Notes: generated from the sequence alone by a model not told the origin. A stretch of DNA of 42,322 nucleotides from Caldanaerobius fijiensis DSM 17918 (GCF_900129075.1 NZ_FQVH01000020.1:1-42322); one strand, 5' to 3'. Counted from the first letter of the stretch, positions 16,001-26,110 are shown. A program made the numbers and translations.

Positions 16001-17746
16001 GTGCAGCTGGAATGCGGGTTAGCTGAAGAAAGTTATAAGTATATAGCGGGGAAGCTTGTTGATTTTACACGAAAAAAATTTGATTTGGTATCGGGCAGGA
16101 GAGATTGGGTTGCATTTCAGCTTATGCTTAAGGGCGATGAGGAGTTTACGGTTTCTACAGGGGACAACCCCACGTTTTCGGTAAAAGGGCCATTACTCAA
16201 TATAAGGGTGCACGTGGAAGTAGAAGGCATACCGCAATCCTGTATAAGATTGTATCCCATAGGTACTGTGGAAGATGATGACGGGATACAAAAAGCTGAC
16301 ATGCTGCTAAAGAATGAGGTTGTGACAGTGGCAAAAGATGCAGTCCAGCCCATATGGGTTGAGATTGATATTCCCGAAGATGTGCAGCCAGGGAATCACC
16401 AGGGCACCATAAGTATTTTTGCCCATAGGATGTTTGAGGATGAGAAAAAAGTGGCTGCTATGTTCTTCAATGTGATGGTAAAAGATGTGGTGCTTCCCAG
16501 GCCTTCTGAATATCGTTTTCACCTGGATCTCTGGCAGCATTTATCGAATATCGCCCGAAAACATGAGGTACGTTTATGGAGTGATGAACATTTTAGGGTA
16601 TTGGAGGAATACGTAAAGTCCCTGGCGCAATTAGGGCAAAAGGCCATAACTATCATCGCTTCAGAGATACCATGGTCAGGCCAGCGAAGCTATAGGGTTA
16701 AAGATTATCCTTCTGACATGTTTGAGTACAGTATGGTAAAGGTAGAGAAGGATTTAAACGGAAACTTTATATACGACTTTTCAGCAGTAAAACGTTATAT
16801 TGAACTATGCTTTAAATACGGAATAGATAAAGAGATTGAGGTATTTGGGCTGTGCAATATATGGGAAGACGATGAGTTCGGTTATGGCAAAGTGGCCACC
16901 GATTATCCTGATGCCATAAGGGTTCGCTATTATGATAGAGCCGATAGCTGTTATAAGTATATGAGAGACGCTAAAGATATTTCGGCGTACATAAAGGCCC
17001 TGGAGTCCTTTTTTATAGAAAACGGTTGGATAGAACTTGTGCGCATTATAGCCGATGAACCGTCTGATATGGAATTATATGAGAAGAGGTTGGAAGCCAT
17101 CAAAAATGCAGCTCCTCAATTTAAATTCAAAGCTGCCATTAATCATGCAGAGTTTATAAAGAGGTTCAAAAGGCAGATAAGCGATTATGTGCCCATGTTG
17201 CCGTGTGTCTGCCAAGAATGGGATTCTCTTAAGGAGATGGCCGGAAAAGATATCGAAAGGTTGTTATGGTATGTGTGCTGCTGGCCCTTATATCCAAATA
17301 CGTTTATTTCATCCCCATTGCTGGAAAGCCGCCTGATCGGTTTGCTGACAGCATATATGAATTTTGACGGATTTTTGCGCTGGAATTATACGGTATGGCC
17401 CGAGAAGCCAAGAGAACGTATATCATTTAGATATCCTGAGTGGAGAGCAGGAGATACCAATTTTGTATATCCTGGTATGGATGGAGCACCAATTTTGACT
17501 ATAAGGTATAAAAACCTCAAGAGAGGTATAGAGGATTACGAATTAATACAGATGTTGAAAGGCGTACATCCCCATTCGGATGAAATACTTTCTAAAGTGT
17601 GGAGCAGGATATTTAAGTTTAAAGATATCGCAGAATTGGCCCCAGAAGCAGGTAAAAAGCCTGAAGAATTATACAGCCTTGATTATGAGGATTACATGGC
17701 AGTAAAGGAGTATTTGCTTGATGAAATTTCGCAATATAAAGATTAA
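16001..17746 (+). CDS. DUF4091 / GH123-like glycoside hydrolase
   Basis: A 581-residue protein with an N-terminal beta-sandwich-like region (to about residue 170), a TIM-barrel-like centre and a C-terminal DUF4091 region (FDGFLRWNYTVWPEKP, then RIKN-like RYKNLKRGIEDYE). Family GH123 contains beta-N-acetylgalactosaminidases with an adjacent Asp-Glu catalytic pair; ADEPSD, Asp and Glu at residues 352-353 of this start, is the likely equivalent. No signal peptide is seen, so it would act inside the cell on imported oligosaccharides. GTG 16001 is chosen because AAGGAG ends nine bases before it, whereas ATG 15992 touches that site. Substrate is inferred only from family. Confidence 0.7.
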   Translation: MQLECGLAEESYKYIAGKLVDFTRKKFDLVSGRRDWVAFQLMLKGDEEFTVSTGDNPTFSVKGPLLNIRVHVEVEGIPQSCIRLYPIGTVEDDDGIQKADMLLKNEVVTVAKDAVQPIWVEIDIPEDVQPGNHQGTISIFAHRMFEDEKKVAAMFFNVMVKDVVLPRPSEYRFHLDLWQHLSNIARKHEVRLWSDEHFRVLEEYVKSLAQLGQKAITIIASEIPWSGQRSYRVKDYPSDMFEYSMVKVEKDLNGNFIYDFSAVKRYIELCFKYGIDKEIEVFGLCNIWEDDEFGYGKVATDYPDAIRVRYYDRADSCYKYMRDAKDISAYIKALESFFIENGWIELVRIIADEPSDMELYEKRLEAIKNAAPQFKFKAAINHAEFIKRFKRQISDYVPMLPCVCQEWDSLKEMAGKDIERLLWYVCCWPLYPNTFISSPLLESRLIGLLTAYMNFDGFLRWNYTVWPEKPRERISFRYPEWRAGDTNFVYPGMDGAPILTIRYKNLKRGIEDYELIQMLKGVHPHSDEILSKVWSRIFKFKDIAELAPEAGKKPEELYSLDYEDYMAVKEYLLDEISQYKD

Positions 17747-17751
17747 GTATT

Positions 17752-17795
17752 AAAAAGTCTATACGCGGTCAAATATGGTAGCGTATAGACTTTTT
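17752..17795. terminator. Bidirectional terminator, 15-bp stem
   Basis: AAAAAGTCTATACGC (17752-17766) is perfectly complementary to GCGTATAGACTTTTT (17781-17795). It separates convergent glycosidase-like and rubrerythrin genes and can serve both strands. Confidence 0.95.
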
Positions 17796-17799
17796 ATCA

Positions 17800-18384
17800 T
17801 CAATAATTTTCTACAAGCACCTCAAAATAACCTTGAGGATGAGAACATGCTGGACAAACTTCAGGGGCGCTTTCACCTTCATAAATATATCCGCAATTAT
17901 TGCATTTCCAGAGGACCTTTTTACCCTTACTAAACACCGTATTATTTTCTATATTGGTAAGGAGTTTCCTATATCTCTCCTCGTGGTGTTTTTCCACTTC
18001 TGCTATTTTTCTAAATGAATTGGCTATATCCTTAAAGCCTTCTTGCTCTGCTACTTCAGCAAAGTAAGGATAAAGCTGAACCCATTCTTCATTTTCGCCG
18101 CTAGCGGCAGCTAACAGATTTGACCTTGTATCGCCAAGACTGACAGGATATGTAGCATTTATCTCTACGGTTTCACCGTTTAATTCTCCGTTTAAAAGTT
18201 TGAAAAATACCTTGGCGTGTTCTTTTTCGTTTTCAGCTGTTTCTAAGAATATATTAGCTATCTGGATATATCCTTCTTTTCTTGCAACTGAAGCGTAATA
18301 GGTGTATCTGTTTCTTGCTTGAGATTCACCTGCAAAAGCCTTCATCAGATTTTCAGCAGTTTTTGTGCCTTTTAAGTTTGCCAT
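17800..18384 (-). CDS. rbr: Rubrerythrin
   Basis: A 194-residue non-haem iron peroxidase that protects anaerobes from hydrogen peroxide. The ferritin-like diiron domain shows the helix motifs [26 protein letters not shown] and [10 protein letters not shown], supplying the glutamate and histidine ligands. The C-terminal rubredoxin-type iron site is formed by [12 protein letters not shown] and [10 protein letters not shown]. The start is taken at ATG 18384 ([13 protein letters not shown]); GTG 18396 is an alternative that overlaps the AAGGAG site. A minus-strand TATAAT box and a palindrome lie upstream, consistent with stress control. Confidence 0.95.
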   Translation of the reverse strand: MANLKGTKTAENLMKAFAGESQARNRYTYYASVARKEGYIQIANIFLETAENEKEHAKVFFKLLNGELNGETVEINATYPVSLGDTRSNLLAAASGENEEWVQLYPYFAEVAEQEGFKDIANSFRKIAEVEKHHEERYRKLLTNIENNTVFSKGKKVLWKCNNCGYIYEGESAPEVCPACSHPQGYFEVLVENY

Positions 18385-18441
18385 TTCTTTTACCACTCCT
18401 TTTTGTTTTCTTAAAAAACTTTCTTCCTGTAAATAAAGAAA

Positions 18442-18460
18442 ATTCTTTAAGAATATTATA
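18442..18460 (-). promoter_or_regulatory. Rubrerythrin promoter region with 13-bp palindrome
   Basis: On the minus strand a TATAAT box (18455-18460) is followed by ATTCTT (18442-18447) and AAGAAT (18449-18454), perfect arms around one base. An operator at this position would block transcription of the rubrerythrin gene. The sequence does not match the PerR box closely, so the regulator is unknown. Confidence 0.45.
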
Positions 18461-18527
18461 GCAAATCTTACATAAAAAACAACCGCCTTTGGCTATTCCA
18501 GGTAAATATAAAGAGGCTAAAAAATGA

Positions 18528-18556
18528 TTGACATATGCTTTTTTTTATTATACAAT
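18528..18556 (+). promoter_or_regulatory. Sigma-A promoter of the histidine operon
   Basis: TTGACA (18528-18533) and TACAAT (18551-18556) are 17 bases apart and 45 bases ahead of hisZ. The short leader holds no T-box-like motif or attenuator hairpin that I could find. Confidence 0.7.
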
Positions 18557-18601
18557 AAGTAAAACACTTTAATACTTTATCATATTAAAGAGGTGAAGTG
18601 A

Positions 18602-19747
18602 TTGTATTTACCTGATGGGGTTAAAGACTATCTCTCTGATGAGCTAATGATAAAGAGAAAAATCGAGTTTAAGCTGAGAGAGTTGTTTATATCATGGGGA
18701 TATGAGGAAATTTTACCACCTTCTTTTGAATACTATGATACGTTTAAAAATACGTTAAGATCCATAGATGAAAAGGATATATTCAGGTTTTTTGATAAAG
18801 AGGGGGATATACTGGCGCTAAGGCCTGACGTTACCACGCAGATCGCCAGAATAATAGCTGCCAGGTACAAAGACAATATGGTAAAGAGGTTTTGCTATAT
18901 CACCAATGTATTCAGATACGATGAACCCCAGGCCGGAAGGCTCAGGGAATTTACCCAGGGGGGAATAGAACTCGCAGGCATAAAATCTGATGAAGCGGAT
19001 GCTGAAGTAATAGCACTGGCAATCCGGGCGCTTAATGACATAGGTATTTATGATTTTAAGATAGACGTGGGACAAGTAGAATTTCTTGATGGTTTTTTTG
19101 AGGATTTACATCTTAGAGATGAATTGGTAGAGAAACTAAAATTGTATGTTTCCATGAAAAACCTTTCAGGTCTTGAAAGGTATCTGGATGAGCTGGATAT
19201 AGACGTGAGCGTGAAACAATTACTTTTAATGCTTCCTGAGCTTTTTGGTGGATATGAGGTTCTGGATAAGGCAAGGGCCATGACGTCTAACAGAAAAGCC
19301 CTTGACGCTATAGAGAATTTGCGGGGCATTTACAGCGTACTAAAAGACCTGGAAATGGACAGATACGTGATTTTCGACCTGGGCACTACGCAGAAGTTGA
19401 ATTACTATACCGGCATAGTATTTAAGGGATTTGTAAGAGACATAGGATATGGTATTCTAGCGGGTGGACGCTACGATAATTTGGTATCCAATTTTGGGAT
19501 AAATAGGGCGGCGGTAGGCTTTGCTATTGGCATAGAAAGGGCGATGCTGGCACTTGTTAAACAGCATGGTGATGGTGTAAATCTACCTAAAAAAACATTG
19601 ATCATCTATTCAAGAGCTAAGATCAAAGATGCGTTTTTAAAGGCCGAGGAAATGAGGAAAGAAGGTAAGATCGTAGAACTTGCGCTAAACAGTGACTCTT
19701 CGCGGTATGATTTGCAAAGGTATAGCGATGTAATCTCGCTTTTATAA
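18602..19747 (+). CDS. hisZ: ATP phosphoribosyltransferase regulatory subunit HisZ
   Basis: A 381-residue paralogue of histidyl-tRNA synthetase without synthetase function. It pairs with the short HisG to form the hetero-octameric enzyme of the first step of histidine synthesis. Class II synthetase-like motifs are visible: YEEILPPSFEYYDTFK, ALRPDVTTQIARIIA and RYDNLVSNFG, with YYTGIVF. The start is the TTG at 18602 behind GAGGTGA, giving MYLPDGVKDYL, a normal HisZ opening. It is the first gene of a nine-gene operon. Confidence 0.93.
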   Translation: MYLPDGVKDYLSDELMIKRKIEFKLRELFISWGYEEILPPSFEYYDTFKNTLRSIDEKDIFRFFDKEGDILALRPDVTTQIARIIAARYKDNMVKRFCYITNVFRYDEPQAGRLREFTQGGIELAGIKSDEADAEVIALAIRALNDIGIYDFKIDVGQVEFLDGFFEDLHLRDELVEKLKLYVSMKNLSGLERYLDELDIDVSVKQLLLMLPELFGGYEVLDKARAMTSNRKALDAIENLRGIYSVLKDLEMDRYVIFDLGTTQKLNYYTGIVFKGFVRDIGYGILAGGRYDNLVSNFGINRAAVGFAIGIERAMLALVKQHGDGVNLPKKTLIIYSRAKIKDAFLKAEEMRKEGKIVELALNSDSSRYDLQRYSDVISLL

Positions 19748-19780
19748 CACAGAATAATACAGAAGGCCAGGGTGATGAAT

Positions 19781-20407
19781 ATGGATTACATTACAATAGC
19801 TATGGCAAAAGGGCGGTTAGCTGAAAAAGCCATAGCACTATTAGAAAAAGCTGGTATAGACTGTAGCGAACTAAAAGTAGAAACCCGCAAGCTTATATTG
19901 AAGGATGAATCATCAGGTATAAGATTTGTTATGGTGAAGCCTGTGGATGTGCCTACATATGTAGAGTACGGCGCAGCGGACATGGGTATTGTGGGCAAAG
20001 ATGTGCTGATGGAAGCGGATGTGGATTGCTACGAGATGCTGGACCTGGGGTTTGGGTTTTGCAGGATGGTGGTAGCAGGTCCCAGGGAGGTTACAGGAAG
20101 GTATTTTGTAGATAAACGGGTTGCTACCAAGTATCCCAGGATTGCTGAGAGGTATTTTAAGGAAAAAGGCGAGAATGTAGAGATTATCAAACTCAATGGT
20201 TCGGTAGAGCTAGCACCTATATTGGGTTTGTCTGAGGTTATTGTGGATATAGTAGAAACTGGTAAGACCTTAAAAGAAAATGGGCTGGTGGTGCTCGATG
20301 AGATATTTTCATCCAGTGCCAGGCTTATTGTAAATAGGGCCAGTCTAAAGGTAAAAAGCCAGCCGATTAAAAATATTATTGCGAGATTGAGAGGTGCTAT
20401 AAATTGA
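19781..20407 (+). CDS. hisG: ATP phosphoribosyltransferase, short form HisG
   Basis: A 208-residue catalytic subunit that joins ATP and PRPP to give phosphoribosyl-ATP. It lacks the C-terminal regulatory domain of long HisG and therefore depends on HisZ. Seen are [14 protein letters not shown], the [15 protein letters not shown] loop and ADVVETGKTL-like [15 protein letters not shown], the PRPP-binding signature. ATG 19781 follows AGGGTG by six bases; ATG 19775 and GTG 19772 are also possible. The stop overlaps hisD by four bases. Confidence 0.95.
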   Translation: MDYITIAMAKGRLAEKAIALLEKAGIDCSELKVETRKLILKDESSGIRFVMVKPVDVPTYVEYGAADMGIVGKDVLMEADVDCYEMLDLGFGFCRMVVAGPREVTGRYFVDKRVATKYPRIAERYFKEKGENVEIIKLNGSVELAPILGLSEVIVDIVETGKTLKENGLVVLDEIFSSSARLIVNRASLKVKSQPIKNIIARLRGAIN

Positions 20408-21681
20408 GGATACTGGATTTTAGAGGTGGAGTGGATGCTAATTCCCTTAAGGAATTTACTCAAAGATCTGCTAAAGACACTTGTGAAATCAGACAGACAG
20501 TGGATCAGATCATAAAAGAAGTGAGAGAAAAAGGCGATGAGGCTTTATTTGAGTACACGGCAAAATTTGATGGTGTGCATTTGACGTCAGATACCATAAA
20601 GGTTACAGAACAGGAGATCAATGCTGCATATGAAGACGTGAATATAGAACTCTTAAATGCTATTCGAAAAGCTATCAAAAACATAACGGAATACCATGAA
20701 AAGCAGAAGCAAAATTCGTGGATGGATTTTAAAGAAGGTATTATTTACGGCCAAAGGGTAAGGCCTTTAGAAAAAGTAGGGATATATGTCCCAGGTGGCA
20801 GTGCTGCATATCCTTCTTCAGTATTGATGAACGCTATACCTGCTGTGGTGGCAGGTGTTGAAGAGATCATAATGGTAACACCGCCTAAAGAGAAGATAAA
20901 CAGTGCTGTACTGGTAGCAGCTCATGAAGTGGGTATTAACACTATATACAGAATAGGAGGCGCTCAGGCCATTGCAGCTTTGGCTTTTGGCACTCAATCG
21001 GTTGCGAAAGTAGATAAGATTGTGGGGCCTGGCAATATATATGTGGCCATGGCTAAAAGGGCGGTCTACGGATATGTGGATATTGATATGGTGGCAGGTC
21101 CCAGTGAAGTGCTTATTGTAGCAGATGATACGTCCAATCCGGTATGGGTGGCAGCGGATCTCTTATCTCAAGCTGAACACGATGTGATGGCCTCTTCTAT
21201 TTTGGTCACTACATCAAAGGTGTTGGCGGAAAAGGTGATGTCGGCATTGGAAACACAGATAAGCGGCCTTGAAAGGCGGGATATTATAAAGAAATCCCTG
21301 GAAGATTATGGAGCTATTATCTTGGTCAAAGATATCAATGATGCGCTATGTATAGCCAACGAAATAGCCCCAGAGCACCTGGAATTAGCGGTGCAAAATC
21401 CCTTTGAAATTTTACCTATGGTCAAAAACGCTGGAGCGATATTCTTGGGACATACTGCACCAGAGCCCTTAGGCGATTATATGGCAGGACCCAACCACGT
21501 ACTGCCTACGTCGGGCACTGCTAGATTTTTCTCGCCATTATCTGTTGATGACTTTGTCAAGAAAATGAGTGTTTTGTACTATTCCAGAGAGCGGCTGGAG
21601 GAGATAAAAGATGACATCATAAGGCTGGCTGAGGCGGAAGGATTAACAGCTCATGCCAATTCTATTAAAGTGAGATTTTAG
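20404..21681 (+). CDS. hisD: Histidinol dehydrogenase HisD
   Basis: A 425-residue NAD-dependent zinc enzyme that oxidises L-histidinol to L-histidine in two steps. Landmarks include GLYVPGG-like [28 protein letters not shown], zinc-ligand segment SQAEHD, the catalytic Glu-His pair in IAPEHLEL and [17 protein letters not shown]. The start is a TTG at 20404 that overlaps the stop of hisG (TTGA) with GAGAGGTG upstream, so the two are coupled. Length is normal. Confidence 0.97.
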   Translation: MRILDFRGGVDANSLKEFTQRSAKDTCEIRQTVDQIIKEVREKGDEALFEYTAKFDGVHLTSDTIKVTEQEINAAYEDVNIELLNAIRKAIKNITEYHEKQKQNSWMDFKEGIIYGQRVRPLEKVGIYVPGGSAAYPSSVLMNAIPAVVAGVEEIIMVTPPKEKINSAVLVAAHEVGINTIYRIGGAQAIAALAFGTQSVAKVDKIVGPGNIYVAMAKRAVYGYVDIDMVAGPSEVLIVADDTSNPVWVAADLLSQAEHDVMASSILVTTSKVLAEKVMSALETQISGLERRDIIKKSLEDYGAIILVKDINDALCIANEIAPEHLELAVQNPFEILPMVKNAGAIFLGHTAPEPLGDYMAGPNHVLPTSGTARFFSPLSVDDFVKKMSVLYYSRERLEEIKDDIIRLAEAEGLTAHANSIKVRF

Positions 21682-21699
21682 CGATCGTGAGGTGTTGAT

Positions 21700-22755
21700 A
21701 TGATAAAAGATCTAGTTCGGCGGGATGTGGTCAACCTAAAGAATTATCAGGTGCACATGCAGCAATGTAAGTACAAGATGGATGCAAATGAATCTCCTTT
21801 TGATTTACCTGAAGATATATATGCGAGGCTCAGCGAAGTTATCAGAAATGCCAGACCCAATATATATCCTGACCCTCTGGCAACTAGATTGCGAGGTGCC
21901 ATATCAGCCTATGCGGGAGTTAATGCTGATAATATAATAGTAGGCAACGGCTCTGATGATTTAATACATGGTATAATGAACTCTTTTGTTGAAAGAGAGG
22001 ATTTTGTACTATATCCCGAACCATCTTTCAGCATGTACCGTATATATACCTTAATAGCAGGAGCAAAGCCTATTGGTATACCGCTGGGAGAAGATTTTCA
22101 ATACCATGTAGGGACATTTATTGAGGCTGTAAATAAATACGCACCCAAAGTGGTGTTTTTATGCGTGCCTAATAATCCTACGGGTAATGTACTATCAAAA
22201 GAGGCTATTGTCGATATATTAGAATCAGTTAAAGGCCTTCTGGTGGTGGATGAGGCCTATTATGAATTTTATGGGGAGACTGTTGTAGATCTGATTGGAA
22301 AGTATCCTAATCTGGTGATTTTGAGGACTTTTTCTAAAGCCATGGGGATAGCGGGACTGAGGGTAGGTTACCTTATATCCAGCAATGAAGTAATTGATGA
22401 GTTGTATAAGACTAAATCCCCTTATAACATTAATTCTGTTTCACAGGCTGTTGCATATGAGGTATTAAAGAGCGGTATATATAAGGAAAGGTTGAATTAT
22501 ATAATAAGCGAGAGAAATAGGCTTTTCAATAGACTCAAAGAGATAAAGGGCGTGAAGGCATACCCCAGTGCTGCGAATTTTATACTGATAAGGGTTGCTG
22601 ATGCCGAAAAAGTACATCAGAAGTTGATTGAAAAAGATATACTTGTGAGGAGTTTTAAAGGGGATCCATATCTCAACGATTGCCTCAGGATAACGGTGGG
22701 GACTGCAGAGGCCAATGAGCACCTTATAAAATCCTTGAGGGAAATAATGCAGTGA
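21700..22755 (+). CDS. hisC: Histidinol-phosphate aminotransferase HisC
   Basis: A 351-residue class I/II PLP-dependent aminotransferase that converts imidazole acetol phosphate to histidinol phosphate. Seen are NIYPDPLATRLR, GNGSDDLIHGIM, VPNNPTGN, the aspartate-tyrosine pair region DEAYYEF and the PLP-lysine in TFSKAMGIAGLRVGY. A GAGGTG site precedes the ATG. It lies 18 bases after hisD in the operon. Confidence 0.96.
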   Translation: MIKDLVRRDVVNLKNYQVHMQQCKYKMDANESPFDLPEDIYARLSEVIRNARPNIYPDPLATRLRGAISAYAGVNADNIIVGNGSDDLIHGIMNSFVEREDFVLYPEPSFSMYRIYTLIAGAKPIGIPLGEDFQYHVGTFIEAVNKYAPKVVFLCVPNNPTGNVLSKEAIVDILESVKGLLVVDEAYYEFYGETVVDLIGKYPNLVILRTFSKAMGIAGLRVGYLISSNEVIDELYKTKSPYNINSVSQAVAYEVLKSGIYKERLNYIISERNRLFNRLKEIKGVKAYPSAANFILIRVADAEKVHQKLIEKDILVRSFKGDPYLNDCLRITVGTAEANEHLIKSLREIMQ

Positions 22756-22773
22756 TAGAGAGGAGATGTTAGC

Positions 22774-23358
22774 ATGAGAAAGGCTGAATTAAACAGGGAA
22801 ACACTGGAAACACAGATATATATTGAATTAAATCTGGACGGTAAGGGGAGCTCAGATATATCAACAGGTATAGGCTTTTTCGATCACATGCTAATATTAT
22901 TTTCAAAACATGGTTTATTTGATTTAAAGATTGTGGCAAAAGGTGATTTGAATGTAGATAGCCACCATACCATAGAAGATGTGGGAATAACCATGGGAAA
23001 GGCCTTTAATACGGCGCTGAGGGATAAGGTCGGTATCACAAGATATGGGAGTGTTTATTTGCCTATGGATGAAGCACTGGTAAGAGTAGTGGTGGATATA
23101 AGTGGCAGGCCATTTTTGCACTACGATGTATCATTTACAGCGGAGAGAATAGGAGAAATGGATACAAAGATGGTAGAGGAATTTATGAGGGCTTTTGCTT
23201 TTAATGCCGGCATTACCCTCCATATGGATTTGCTTCATGGAAGCAATAACCATCATATTGCAGAAGCCTGCTTTAAAGGATTGGGAAGGGCTTTGAGATA
23301 TGCGGTATCTTTGGATGAAAGGGAGGCGGGTCTACCCACTACCAAAGGTGTATTGTAA
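22774..23358 (+). CDS. hisB: Imidazoleglycerol-phosphate dehydratase HisB
   Basis: A 194-residue monofunctional dehydratase, without the fused phosphatase domain of enteric HisB. The manganese-binding histidine clusters are present as IGFFDHML, DSHHTIEDVGI and GSNNHHIAEACFKG. It dehydrates imidazole glycerol phosphate to imidazole acetol phosphate. The absence of the fused phosphatase means that histidinol-phosphatase (HisJ/HisK or HisN type) must be encoded outside the window. Confidence 0.96.
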   Translation: MRKAELNRETLETQIYIELNLDGKGSSDISTGIGFFDHMLILFSKHGLFDLKIVAKGDLNVDSHHTIEDVGITMGKAFNTALRDKVGITRYGSVYLPMDEALVRVVVDISGRPFLHYDVSFTAERIGEMDTKMVEEFMRAFAFNAGITLHMDLLHGSNNHHIAEACFKGLGRALRYAVSLDEREAGLPTTKGVL

Positions 23359-23380
23359 AGCATTGCGGGAGGGATGCATT

Positions 23381-23986
23381 GTGATAGCTATTATAGACTA
23401 TGGCATGGGGAATTTGAGGAGCGTCCAGAAAGCCTTTGAGTATACAGGCCATGGTGCCGTCATAACTCAAGATAAGTCAGTTATTGATGAGTCGGATGGT
23501 TTGGTACTGCCTGGTGTTGGTGCTTTTCCCGATGCCATGAAGGCATTAGAAGCCATAGGCCTTGTCGATGCAATCGTGAAAAATGTCGAAAGGGGCAAGC
23601 CATTTTTAGGGATATGCTTAGGAATGCAGCTTTTATTTGAAACAAGCTATGAAGGGGGCCTTTGCCGGGGGCTTGGTTTATTAAGAGGCGAAATTGTAGA
23701 GATTCCCAAAAGGTATAAAGTACCTCATATGGGATGGAATTGTCTGGACATAAAGCAGGAAGTTGACTTATTAAAAGGTGTAGAAAGCGGTAGCTACGTG
23801 TATTTTGTACATTCCTATTATCTTAAAACCGATGAAGTGGAACAGGTATATGCCAGCGTGGATTACGGAGTTGAGATTCCGGCGGTAGTGGGGCATAAAA
23901 ACATATATGCATGCCAGTTTCACCCTGAAAAAAGCGGAGAGGTAGGCCTACAAATCATAAAAAACTTCGGGGAGATGGTGAAATGA
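23381..23986 (+). CDS. hisH: Imidazole glycerol phosphate synthase glutamine amidotransferase subunit HisH
   Basis: A 201-residue class I glutamine amidotransferase that supplies ammonia to HisF. The catalytic cysteine lies in LGICLGMQLLFE, and the histidine and glutamate in CQFHPEKSG. The N-terminus IAIIDYGMGNLRSV is typical. GTG 23381 is the start because a GGGAGGG site lies just upstream; a longer frame from 23300 overlaps hisB and has no family support. The stop overlaps hisA by four bases. Confidence 0.95.
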   Translation: MIAIIDYGMGNLRSVQKAFEYTGHGAVITQDKSVIDESDGLVLPGVGAFPDAMKALEAIGLVDAIVKNVERGKPFLGICLGMQLLFETSYEGGLCRGLGLLRGEIVEIPKRYKVPHMGWNCLDIKQEVDLLKGVESGSYVYFVHSYYLKTDEVEQVYASVDYGVEIPAVVGHKNIYACQFHPEKSGEVGLQIIKNFGEMVK

Positions 23987-24693
23987 TAATATTTCCGGCA
24001 ATAGACATATTGGAAGGAAAATGTGTGCGGTTAACACAAGGCGAGTACGATACTTCTGTTGTATATTCAGAAAGTCCTGAGGATATGGCTGACCTGTGGA
24101 TAGGTAAGGGAGCTAAATATCTGCACGTGGTAGATCTGGATGGTGCTAAAGAAGGATTTCCGGTAAATAATGACGTTATTAAGAAAATCGTAGATAAGGG
24201 TATAAAGGTGCAATTGGGTGGCGGTATAAGAAAAGCTGAGCATATTGATGAGATGTTGAAATTGGGAATTTACAGGATTATATTAGGTACTTCAGCTATA
24301 GAAAATGAAGAACTTCTGAAGTATGCTGTACATAAATATGGTGATAGAATAGCAGTAAGCATAGATTCCAGAAATCGCAAGGTGGCCACAAGAGGCTGGT
24401 TAGAGACCTCCGATATAAGCGATGTAGATTTTGCAAAAAAGGTGAAAAAACTGGGTGTGAAGATGGTTATATTCACAGATATATCAAAGGATGGAATGCT
24501 AAAAGGGCCAAATTTCGAAGCTATAAATGAAATAAATAGTGTGGGTATTGACGTAATAGCATCAGGAGGGATATCTACGTTAGATGACATAAGGAAGCTT
24601 AAAGAGATGGGGATTTACGGTGCCATTGTCGGCAAAGCCTTGTATACGGGGAATATTGATATAACCCGGGCTCTGGAGGTGGCATCATGCTGA
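23983..24693 (+). CDS. hisA: ProFAR isomerase HisA
   Basis: A 236-residue (beta/alpha)8 barrel that opens the ribose ring of ProFAR to give PRFAR. The catalytic aspartate region [39 protein letters not shown] and a second aspartate in [14 protein letters not shown] are seen, as are the phosphate-binding glycines in IASGGIS and IVGKALYTG. Its start overlaps hisH by four bases and its end overlaps hisF by seven. Confidence 0.96.
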   Translation: MIIFPAIDILEGKCVRLTQGEYDTSVVYSESPEDMADLWIGKGAKYLHVVDLDGAKEGFPVNNDVIKKIVDKGIKVQLGGGIRKAEHIDEMLKLGIYRIILGTSAIENEELLKYAVHKYGDRIAVSIDSRNRKVATRGWLETSDISDVDFAKKVKKLGVKMVIFTDISKDGMLKGPNFEAINEINSVGIDVIASGGISTLDDIRKLKEMGIYGAIVGKALYTGNIDITRALEVASC

Positions 24694-25451
24694 CAAAGCG
24701 TATAATACCATGCCTTGATGTGAAAGGGGGCAGGGTAGTAAAGGGCGTCAATTTTGTGAATCTAAGGGATGCGGGTGATCCTGTAGAGATAGCTCAAATT
24801 TATAATGAGGCTGGTGCCGATGAACTGGTTTTTCTGGATATTACAGCTTCCTATGAAAAGCGTGGCATAATGCTCGATGTGGTTAAAAGGACATCGGAAA
24901 AGGTGTTTATACCGTTGACTGTCGGTGGCGGCATAAGGACTGCTGAGGACTTCCGAGAGATACTTAAGAGTGGAGCTGATAAAATTTCCATAAATTCTGC
25001 TGCGGTAAGGAACCCTGATCTTATCACAGAGGCAGCCAGGAGGTTTGGCAGCCAGTGCGTTGTGGTTGCTATTGACGCCAAGAAAGTGGGTCCTGAGAAA
25101 TGGAATGTGTACATCGATGGAGGAAGGGTAGATACAGGTCTTGACGCTGTGGAATGGGCGAAAAGAGTACAGGCTTTGGGAGCTGGAGAGATATTGCTTA
25201 CAAGTATGGATGCCGATGGCACCAAAAATGGTTATGATATCCCCCTTACGAAGATCATCTCGGAGGAAGTGGATATACCTGTCATAGCTTCAGGAGGTGC
25301 AGGGAGAAAAGAGCACTTTTTGCAGGTACTTACGGAAGGTAAGGCCGATGCAGCTCTGGCAGCATCGTTGTTTCACTATGGCGAATTGCAGATAAGCGAG
25401 TTGAAGGAGTACCTTGCAGCCCATGGCGTTCCAGTTAGATCAGGGTGGTAG
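24687..25451 (+). CDS. hisF: Imidazole glycerol phosphate synthase cyclase subunit HisF
   Basis: A 254-residue barrel that uses ammonia from HisH to form imidazole glycerol phosphate and AICAR. The catalytic aspartates lie in [18 protein letters not shown] and [10 protein letters not shown]; phosphate-binding glycine loops are TVGGGIRT and [11 protein letters not shown]. It overlaps hisA by seven bases and ends 32 bases before hisI-hisE. Confidence 0.97.
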   Translation: MLTKRIIPCLDVKGGRVVKGVNFVNLRDAGDPVEIAQIYNEAGADELVFLDITASYEKRGIMLDVVKRTSEKVFIPLTVGGGIRTAEDFREILKSGADKISINSAAVRNPDLITEAARRFGSQCVVVAIDAKKVGPEKWNVYIDGGRVDTGLDAVEWAKRVQALGAGEILLTSMDADGTKNGYDIPLTKIISEEVDIPVIASGGAGRKEHFLQVLTEGKADAALAASLFHYGELQISELKEYLAAHGVPVRSGW

Positions 25452-25483
25452 AGTTTATAGCTTAGTATAGAGAGGTGATAGAA

Positions 25484-26110
25484 ATGGAGTTAAATGAAAT
25501 TGAGTTGAAATTTGATGAGAATGGACTTATACCTGCTATCGTTCAGGATGTATACACAAAAGAGGTATTGATGCTGGGTTACATGAATAGGGAGAGTCTT
25601 GAATTAACATTAAAGACGGGGAGGGTGAATTTTTACAGCAGGAGCAGGAAGGCTTTGTGGCTTAAGGGAGAGACCTCGGGAAATTACTTAAATTTAAAAA
25701 AGTTGAGATATGACTGCGATGGGGATGCGCTTCTCATAGAAGTAATTCCCGAAGGGCCTGTATGCCATACGGGCAATAAAAGCTGTTTTTACAGGACGTT
25801 GCATGAGTCGGAGGATTCCCCTGATGGCGTAGCTATAATTGAAAAACTATACAAAAGAATTCAGGATAGAAAAGAACATCCTGTGGAAGGTTCCTATACA
25901 AATTATCTTTTTGATAAAGGAATAGATAAGATATTGAAGAAGGTCGGCGAAGAATGCGCAGAAACTATAATAGCTGCTAAAAATAATTCTCCAGATGAAA
26001 TTAGGTATGAGGTATCGGATCTGGTATATCATCTTCTGGTGATGCTTGTAGATAGAGGTGTTGATGTGAAACAGATATACGACGAATTGACCAGAAGGTA
26101 TAAAAAATAA
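25484..26110 (+). CDS. hisIE: Bifunctional phosphoribosyl-AMP cyclohydrolase / phosphoribosyl-ATP pyrophosphatase HisIE
   Basis: A 208-residue fusion. Residues to about 110 are the HisI cyclohydrolase, with GYMNRESLELTLKTG, SRSRKALWLKGETSGN and the metal-binding YDCDGDALLIEV and VCHTGNKSCFYR. Residues from about 115 are the HisE pyrophosphatase, with KVGEECAETIIAAKN. The start ATG 25484 follows AGAGGTGA; GTG 25475 overlaps that site. It is the last gene of the operon and ends one base from the stop of convergent cwlD, without an obvious terminator. Confidence 0.95.
   Translation: MELNEIELKFDENGLIPAIVQDVYTKEVLMLGYMNRESLELTLKTGRVNFYSRSRKALWLKGETSGNYLNLKKLRYDCDGDALLIEVIPEGPVCHTGNKSCFYRTLHESEDSPDGVAIIEKLYKRIQDRKEHPVEGSYTNYLFDKGIDKILKKVGEECAETIIAAKNNSPDEIRYEVSDLVYHLLVMLVDRGVDVKQIYDELTRRYKK

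Noticed and set aside
18385-18601. T-box or attenuator leader of the histidine operon
   Set aside because: There is no AGGGTGG-type T-box core and no terminator hairpin; only 45 bases lie between the -10 box and hisZ.
24851-25225. Minus-strand frame of 124 codons inside hisF
   Set aside because: It lies opposite a fully conserved hisF and has no ribosome site.
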